Assembly: GCF_037975245.1 (NCBI RefSeq)
Contig: NC_092562.1
Span: forward strand, 5,317,501-5,381,500
Length of the DNA: 64,000 bases
Direction of reading: 5' to 3'
Source of the DNA: Apostichopus japonicus
Taxonomy: Eukaryota; Echinodermata; Holothuroidea; Aspidochirotida; Stichopodidae
Shown here: positions 57,140-64,000 of the stretch, one piece after another
Layout of the letters: every line of letters starts with the position of its first letter
How positions within the stretch are numbered: position 1 is the first letter of the stretch
Program-made: the position numbers and the translations under genes
Notes under the pieces: model-generated
The model's database searches: none
What the model was told of the DNA's origin: nothing
What the model saw: only the letters and a program-made list of their open reading frames with translations

Positions 57140-58550
57140 CCTCAATTCGTTGGTTCGTTGATTCATTCGTTGGTTCGTTCGTTTGTTTGTTTGTTGGTTG
57201 GTTGGTTCGTTCGTTCGTTCGTTGGTTCGTACCTTCCTTCGTTCCTTTGTTCGTTCCTTCGTTCCTTCGTCGGTTCTTTCCTTCGTTCCTTCGTTCCTTC
57301 GTCGGTTCGTTCCTTCGTTCCTTCGTCGGTTCGTTCCTTCCTTCCTTCCTTCCTTCCTTCGTTCCTTCCTTCGTTCCTCCGTTCCTTCGTTCGTTCTTTT
57401 GTTCGTTCCTTCGTTCGTTCCTTCGTTCCTTCGCCGGTTCGTTCCTTCGTCGGTTCGTTGCTTCGTTCCTTCGTCGGTTCGTTCGTTCGTTCCTTCGTCG
57501 GTTCGTTCCTTCGTCCCTTCGTTCGTTCGTTCGTTCGTTCGTTCGTTCGTTCGTTCCTTCGTCGGTTCGTTCCTTCGTCGGTTCGTTCCTTCGTTCCTTC
57601 GTCGGTTCGTTCCTTCGTTCCTTCGTCGGTTCGTTCCTTCGTCGGTTCGTTGCTTCGTTCCTTCGTCGGTTCGTTCGTTCGTTCCTTCGTCGGTTCGTTC
57701 CTTCGTCCCTTCGTTCGTTCGTTCGTTCGTTCGTTCGTTCGTTCGTTCGTTCGTTCCTTCGTCGGTTCGTTCCTTCGTCGGTTCGTTCCTTCGTTCCTTC
57801 GTCGGTTCGTTCCTTCGTTCCTTCGTCGGTTCGTTCCTTCGTCCCTTCGTCGGTTCGTTCCTTCGTCGGTTCGTTCCTTCGTTCGTTCGTTCCTTCGTCG
57901 GTTCGTTCCTTCGTCCCTTCGTTCGTTCGTTCCTTCGTCGGTTCGTTCCTTCGTCGGTTCGTTCCTTCGTTCCTTCGTCGGTTCGTTCCTTCGTTCCTTC
58001 GTCGGTTCGTTCCTTCGTCCCTTCGTTCGTTCGTTCCTTCGTCGGTTCGTTCCTTCGTCGGTTCGTTCCTTCGTTCCTTCGTCGGTTCGTTCCTTCGTTC
58101 CTTCGTCGGTTCGTTCCTTCGTCCCTTCGTCGGTTCGTTCGTTCGTTCCTTCGTCGGTTCGTTCCTTCGTTCGTTCGTTCCTTCGTCGGTTCGTTCCTTC
58201 GTCGGTTCGTTCCTTCGTCGGTTCGTTCCTTCGTTCGTTCGTTCCTTCGTCGGTTCGTTCCTTCGTTCCTTCGTCGGTTCGTTCCTTCGTTCCTTCGTCG
58301 GTTCGTTCCTTCGTCCCTTCGTCGGTTCGTTCGTTCGTTCCTTCGTCGGTTCGTTCCTTCGTTCGTTCGTTCCTTCGTCGGTTCGTTCCTTCGTCGGTTC
58401 GATCCTTCGTTCGTTCGTTCCTTCGTCGGTTCGTTCCTTCGTTTCTTCCTTTGTTTGTTCCTTTGTTCGTTCCTTCCTTCGTTCGTTCCTTCGTTCGTTC
58501 ATTCCTTCGTTCGTTCGTTCGTTCCTTCGTTCCTTCGTTCCCTCGTGTTT
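57140..58550. repeat. 1.4-kb GTTC/CTTC tetramer-derived array
   Basis: Built from gttc, cttc, gtcg and ggtt tetramers combined into 12-24 bp phrases such as gttccttcgtcggttcgttc. Longer blocks repeat as well: the segment around 57430-57560 recurs about 185 bases later. Several frames on both strands stay open for 460-590 codons with only Arg/Ser/Phe/Val or Glu/Arg/Thr/Asn text. Confidence 0.96.
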
Positions 58551-58559
58551 GCTTCGTTT

Positions 58560-59107
58560 ACCAGTATGACGATATTAAAAATTATACAGCTTAAATGTTC
58601 TGTATTTAGGTTCGTATAACCACAAAATCACATATAGAGCTTTTAAATATATCAGCTGAAACTATAGTCAGCCTGGTCTTTTATCTTTGAGGTTCAATAT
58701 TTGCTTGAGGCTCCGCCATTATTGTTTCGGAGTCATAATGATGAACTCATCTGTATACAAGATAAATGGTGCATTTTCCCTTTCAGTAACATTAATAAAG
58801 GCACAATGGATTCCCAATGACGCAGACAATCATTTCTGTTTTGTTCATGATCTAGATACCTAATTTTCATGTCTTAGGAGGATATATGCACTTTTCTTTG
58901 TGCGATGAAAGGTAATAATATACCTTATACGGTTTATTATTAAGGTAAACTCAACCTGTTTAGTGATCAAACGATGTTTTATGTCCTAATCACGGGGCAC
59001 TGGCAAGACTGTCGGGGCCCTCGTCAAAGCGATTTATGCATAATAAAATATACTGCACGGGTTTAGTGATATTTTCCGTACCAACCGTATAGGCTGGATT
59101 GTTGTCA
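58560..59107. other. No firm gene
   Basis: An acceptor-like ccctttcag at 58785 is followed by 26 open codons to a stop (58786-58863) in the phase left by the exon at 55162-55357. This is noted only as an alternative end for that candidate. Confidence 0.3.
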
Positions 59108-59115
59108 GCTAAAAG

Positions 59116-59486
59116 CAGTGGCGTAGGAAGGTACTTTTGAGTGGGGGGGGGGGGCTGAAGATCGATGGCCGGCCTGGGGAGGGGTCTAAGGGGAGGGGGA
59201 CACCCCCTCCCCTTTGGAATTTTTTGCATTTCCAGGTGGCCTCAGATGCAGTTTGGTGCAATATAGCACACTTCAACACCCACTCCGTTTTGTAAACTTA
59301 ATTTTGTATTTTCACCTGGCCTTAGATGCAATTTGGTGCTCCAGATGAGATTTTTTTTCTCATTTGGAAATGAAAAAGGGGTTTTCTGACTTGCGAAGCG
59401 GGGGGGGGGGCGGAATGATACTTCCGCCCTCCACATTTTTCACTGGGGGGCTGGCGCCCCCAGCCCCCCCGGTTCCTACGTCCTTG
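59116..59486. mobile_element. Second hAT-type MITE family, perfect 8-bp TSD
   Basis: A 371-bp element with ends CAGTGGCGTAGGAA and TTCCTACGTCCTTG. The flanks are the exact direct repeat gctaaaag (59108-59115 and 59487-59494). Inside are G tracts, C tracts and two diverged copies of a phrase ggcct(c/t)agatgca(g/a)tttggtg. It has no ORF. The shared CAGTGGCG tip suggests the same transposase type as the 53776 family. Confidence 0.92.
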
Positions 59487-59494
59487 GCTAAAAG

Positions 59495-60290
59495 TTTCCA
59501 GTGTAGAATTAATACAACAAGTCACATCATGAAAGTTTGAACAAATGTAACAGAAAACATCTATATATTTGTATAGAACTGTTTGTTTGGCAAACGATTG
59601 ATGTCAGAAATAACTTGAAGAAGAAGTAAAGTACTGAAAATCTACGTTCAAGTTTGAAATTATGCACTTCACTGGATCATACATGGCTTCATTCAATAAG
59701 AGGATGAACTATCTGACAGAACTGTGTGAAATCATACTAATTCCAGTTATTTCTGAAAATCATATTAATTCCAGTTATTTCTAGTATATACCAGGTATTT
59801 GAATAAATGTTATTCTTTTGTAACAAAATGCATTACTACAAATGCAAATAATGCCGTAACATTAAACATTATAAAACTCATAACAAGTTAATACGTTGCT
59901 TATTTTCGCATGCTTGCATGCAGCCATGGTCTATTTGTATGACTAATCTGCAATGGGTTTATCATTAAGGCAAACATACGAAATCCAAAATGTGAAATAG
60001 GCCTTCTGCTACGGTACTTCGGTTAACTACCCCACAATCAACCTTTTTCGCTCAGAATAATTAATCATCAAACATGGTGTCAGTTCCATATTTAAACTAT
60101 TGTAATCTTTTTAATAGTAAAAATGAAACGACTAGTCTGTTACTACAGCAACGCCTCGAAAGACAGAGTGTATACCTTCGCGCCAGTAGCCATGGTAACA
60201 TGTGACAGTGTGTACCAACATAATTTTCTGAAGAAACTGTTTGCACTGTGTATCGACGAAATTACAGTTCTCCGTGTATGCACTTTATCG
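59495..60290. other. No gene seen
   Basis: AT-rich unique DNA. Small local duplication of aatcatactaattccagttatttct at 59732-59780. Confidence 0.45.
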
Positions 60291-60293
60291 AGC

Positions 60294-60294
<1 letters not shown>

Positions 60295-60382
<88 letters not shown>
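60295..60382. repeat. TA microsatellite
   Basis: About 85 bases of pure TA. Confidence 0.97.
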
Positions 60383-60384
<2 letters not shown>

Positions 60385-60631
60385 ACTGGTTTGACCCATA
60401 GGGGGAAATGGAAAAAAGTGAACCATAAGGGGAAATTGAGGGAAAACACGAATAACATGGAAATAAATTATATTTTAATATCTAAATTTTCATGAAATAC
60501 TTGTCATGATGTGCTCTAATGTGCTACATGTCTTTTGAGATTAAATTAATAAGATCTTAGGATATACCTTTTTTGGACCTTTAAAAATTTCCCCCGAACG
60601 TATTTTTCCTACTAATGAGGATTAGGGGGAA

Positions 60632-60700
60632 AAGTTTGTATTTCTCCTTAACAGTATTTTGTATTTCTCCTTAACAGTTTCTTGTATTTCTCCTTAACGT
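60632..60700. repeat. Three-fold repeat of the hairpin left arm at the array edge
   Basis: ttgtatttctccttaac is present three times at 22-24 bp spacing (about 60639, 60661 and 60682) only in the first unit. The other units have it once. This marks the left edge of the array. Confidence 0.8.
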
Positions 60701-63700
60701 TGAAATAAGCAAATTTTCCTTTAAGGAGAAATACAAACATGTATTCGTAGTACAGAATTATGGGTACGGTGGGAGGATTGAGTGGTAGAGTAATTTCTCC
60801 GGGGACAAAACATATGATATGTAAGAAAATTTGATGATAAAATGAAAATAATCAATAATATAAACTATGATAAGTTTAATATTATTTACTATAACATCAT
60901 TAATGTGAGGGGTTCATATAAAAGCGCAATAAAAGGGCTGAAAAACTTCGAACTATCTACACGGTCGCACTTACCCCAAACCCCTCCCCCTTTCCCTCTT
61001 TCATGGGGAACTCTAGCCCAACCATCTGTTCAGAAACGTTCAAGCATCTCGTATACGAAAATCGGTGAAGGAAAGCTACCAGGGGCGTTGTGGGTAGGGG
61101 CGGGGGTTGCGACGACTTTAATACCCTATTAGTTTTCGAGCATAACAGTATTCACTCTGGCTAATTATTAGTTTAGTTTAGTTACCAAAGGATCAGGAAG
61201 CTTTACAGTAGCTTATTTGAGAACCTATCCGTGCTAGATCATGGATGAACACCGGCTTACTTCAAGCCTTCTATTTTCGATAATTGTTCAGAGGGTAAAG
61301 AGGCAGGGGTGTGAATTCTCTCCCATTCCTGCTCCCGGGACCGCCTTTTAAAGTCCCCGTCAACTTTTTTCGATACATTTGTACCACTGGCCCTCACTTC
61401 ACAATCTTAAATTCACACTGGTTGAGCAAGTAAGCAACTGAGTATAGCTATTTGCTTGAAGGCTACATGGACTATTTACTACAAAAGCTATATGTTAATG
61501 TAACAGTCAAAATTTGCATTTCTAATTAGATACAAGTTTCTTGTATTTCTCCTTAACGTTGAAATAAGCAAATTTTCCCTTAAGGAGAAATACAAACATG
61601 TATTCGTGGTACAGCATTATGGTAACGGTGGGGAGGATTGAGTGGTAGAGTAATTTCTCCGGGGACAAAACATATGATATAAAATAAACTTTGATGATCA
61701 ATGAAAATAATCAATAATATAATCTATGATAATTTTAATATTATTTATTATATCATCAGACTGTGAGGGGCACATATAAAAGCGCAAAAAAGGGCTGAAA
61801 AACTTCGAACTACTCACACGGTCGCACTAACCCCACCTCCCTCCCCCTTTCCCTCTTTCGTGGGTAACTCTAGCCCAACCATCTGTTCAGAAACGTCCAA
61901 GCGTCTCGATTACGGAATTAGGTAAAGGAAAGCTACCAGGGGCGTTGTGGGTAGGGGCGGGGGTTGCGACGACTTTATACCCTATTAGTTTTCGAGCATA
62001 ACAGTATTCACTCTGGCTAATTATTAGTTTAGTTTAGTTTAGTTACCAAAGGATCAAGAAGCTTTACAGTAGCTTATTTGAGACCCTATCCGTGCTAGAT
62101 CATGGATGAACACCGGCTTACTTCTAGCCTTCTATTTTCGATAATTGTTCAGAGGGTAAAGAGGCAGGGGTGTGAATTCTCTTCCATTCCTGCTCCCGGG
62201 ACCGCCTTTTAAAGTCCCCATCAACTTTTTTTCTCGATACATTTGTACCGCTGGCCATCACTTCACAAACTTATTAATCCCTCTGGTTAAGCAAGTAAGC
62301 ACCTGAGTATAGTCATCTGCTTGAAGGCTACATAGACTGTTTACTACAAAAGCCATGTTAATGTAACAGCCAGAATTTGCATTTCTAATTAGATTCGAGT
62401 TTCTTGTATTTCTCCTTAACGTTGAAATAAGCAAATTTTCCCTTAAGGAGAAATACAAACATGTATTCGTAGTACAGCGTTATGATAACGGTGGGGAGGA
62501 TTGAGTGGTAGAGTAATTTCTCCGGGGACAAAACATATGATATGTAATAAACTTTGATGATAAATGAAAATAATCAATAATATAATCTATGATAAGTTTA
62601 ATATTATTTATTATATCATCAGACTGTGAGGGGCACATATAAAAGCGCAAAGAAAGGGCTGAAAAACTTCGAACTACTCACACGGTCGCACTAACCCCAC
62701 CTCTCTCCCCCTTTCCCTCTTTCGTGGGTAACTCTAGCCCAACCATCTGTTCAGAAACGTCCAAGCGTCTCGTTTACGGAATTAGGTAAACGGAAGCTAC
62801 CAGGGGCGTTGTGGGTAGGGGCGGGGGTTGCGACGACTTTAATACCCTATTAATTTTCGAGCATAACAGTATTCACTCTGGCTAATTATTAGTTTAGTTT
62901 AGTTACCCAAGGATCAGGAAGCTTTACAGTAGCTTATTTGAGAACCTATCCGTGTTAAATCATGGATGAACACCGGCTTACTTCAAGCCTTCAATTTGCA
63001 ATAATTGTTCAGAGGGTAAAGAGGCAGGGGTGTGAAATCTCTCCCATTCCTGCCCCCGGGACCGCCTTTTAAAGTCCCCGTCAACTTTTTTCGATACATT
63101 TGTACCACTGGCCCTCACTTCACAATCTTAAATTCACACTGGTTGAGCAAGTAAGCAACTGAGTATAGCTATCTGCTTGAAGGCTACATAGACTATTTAC
63201 TACAAAAGCTATATGTTAATGTAACAGTCAAAATTTGCATTTCTAATTAGATACGAGTTTCTTGTATTTCTCCTTAACGTTGAAATAAGCAATTTTCCCT
63301 TAAGGAGAAATACAAACATGTATTCGTAGTACAGCATTATGGTAACGGTGGGGAGGATTGAGTGGTAGAGTAATTTCTCCGGGGACAAAACATTTGATAT
63401 GTAATAAACTTTGATGATAAATGAAAATAATCAATAATATTATCTATGATAAGTTTAATATTATTTATTATATCATCAGACTGTGAGGGGCACATATAAA
63501 AGCGCAAAAAAGGGCTGAAAAACTTCGAACTACTCACACGGTCGCACTAACCCCACCTCCCTCCCCCTTTCCCTCTTTCGTGGGTAACTCTAGCCCAACC
63601 ATCTGTTCAGAAACGTCCAAGCGTCTCGTTTACGGAATTAGGTAAAGGAAAGCTACCAGGGGCGTTGTGGGTAGGGGCGGGGGTTGCGACGACTTTAATA

Positions 63701-64000
63701 CCCTATTAGTTTTCGAGCATAACAGTATTCACTCTGGCTAATTATTAGTTTAGTTTAGTTACCCAAGGATCAGGAAGCTTTACAGTAGCTTATTTGAGAA
63801 CCTATCCGTGTTAAACATGGATGAACACCGGCTTACTTCTAGCCTTCTATTTTCAATAATTGTTCAGAGGGTAAAGAGGCAGGGGTGTGAAATGTCTCCC
63901 ATTCCTGCTCCCGGGACCGCCTTCTAAAGTCCCCGTCAACTTTTTTTTCTCGATACATTTGTACCAATGGCCATCACTTCACAATCTTAAATTCACACTG
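60632..64000. repeat. About 860-bp satellite, nearly 4 copies, runs off the window
   Basis: The phrase ttaacgttgaaataagc occurs at 60694, 61553, 62416 and 63274, giving periods of 859, 863 and 858. Each unit has a 16-bp hairpin (ttgtatttctccttaa / ttaaggagaaatacaa) around a loop of about 23 bases, a gttgtgggtaggggcggggg block, and a tagtttagtttagttacc stretch. Its reverse complement resembles the tail of the LINE end at 40.2 kb. Copies are highly similar with small indels. Frames inside are short, so the unit does not look coding. Confidence 0.95.

Noticed and set aside
56721..58619. Open frames of 460-593 codons on both strands
   Set aside because: They are products of the tetramer repeat array, with only repeat-coded residues. 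No start context, domain or splice logic supports a gene.

Overview
This window is animal nuclear DNA. It is AT-rich, the genes are split by introns with GT..AG borders, and the intergenic space is full of microsatellites, minisatellites, G/C homopolymer tracts and short hAT-type MITEs. The frequent taggcct/taggccta words, the repeat style and the three gene families suggest an invertebrate deuterostome. An echinoderm (possibly a sea cucumber or brittle star) is my best guess, but this is inference because no diagnostic marker is present.

Three multi-exon genes could be rebuilt because every exon junction keeps the reading phase. (1) Minus strand, 7026-9562: a complete secreted phospholipase A2 of 176 aa in four exons. 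It has a signal peptide, an RIRR pro-site, a calcium loop, the His-Asp active site and 14 cysteines in a group I-like spacing. (2) Plus strand, 12336-19411, with an alternative last exon at 20015-20179: a short class I cytokine receptor of 381 aa in nine exons (or 393 aa with the other tail). It has the CxW cysteine pattern, a second FnIII domain with a degenerate WSXWS, a Ser/Thr-rich stalk, one membrane helix and a tail without Box 1. (3) Minus strand, 23471-27124: a rhodopsin-class peptide-type GPCR of 444 aa in four coding exons. The PLA2 and receptor genes are head to head about 2.8 kb apart. The receptor and GPCR genes converge. Nothing in the sequence links the three in one pathway, although PLA2 and a cytokine receptor are both plausible immune or secretory genes.

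From 27 kb to 64 kb I see no well-supported gene. There are only weak candidates: a 51-aa ORF behind a TATA box at 44.5 kb, a two-exon membrane-anchored ORF at 55.2 kb, and an exon-like ORF at 49.9 kb. The rest is repeats: a roughly 1 kb minisatellite (30.4-31.5 kb), a diverged tandem array (35.6-36.7 kb), a tRNA T-arm palindrome (37.9-38.05 kb), the 3' end of a non-LTR retroelement (40.2 kb), an inverted-repeat pair (41.3/42.6 kb), AGGTCA-rich tandem repeats (52.2-52.95 kb), hAT MITEs with 8-bp target duplications (53.8 and 59.1 kb, plus 13.3 kb inside the receptor gene), a 1.4 kb GTTC-type array (57.1-58.5 kb), and an approximately 860-bp satellite that runs off the right edge (60.6-64.0 kb).
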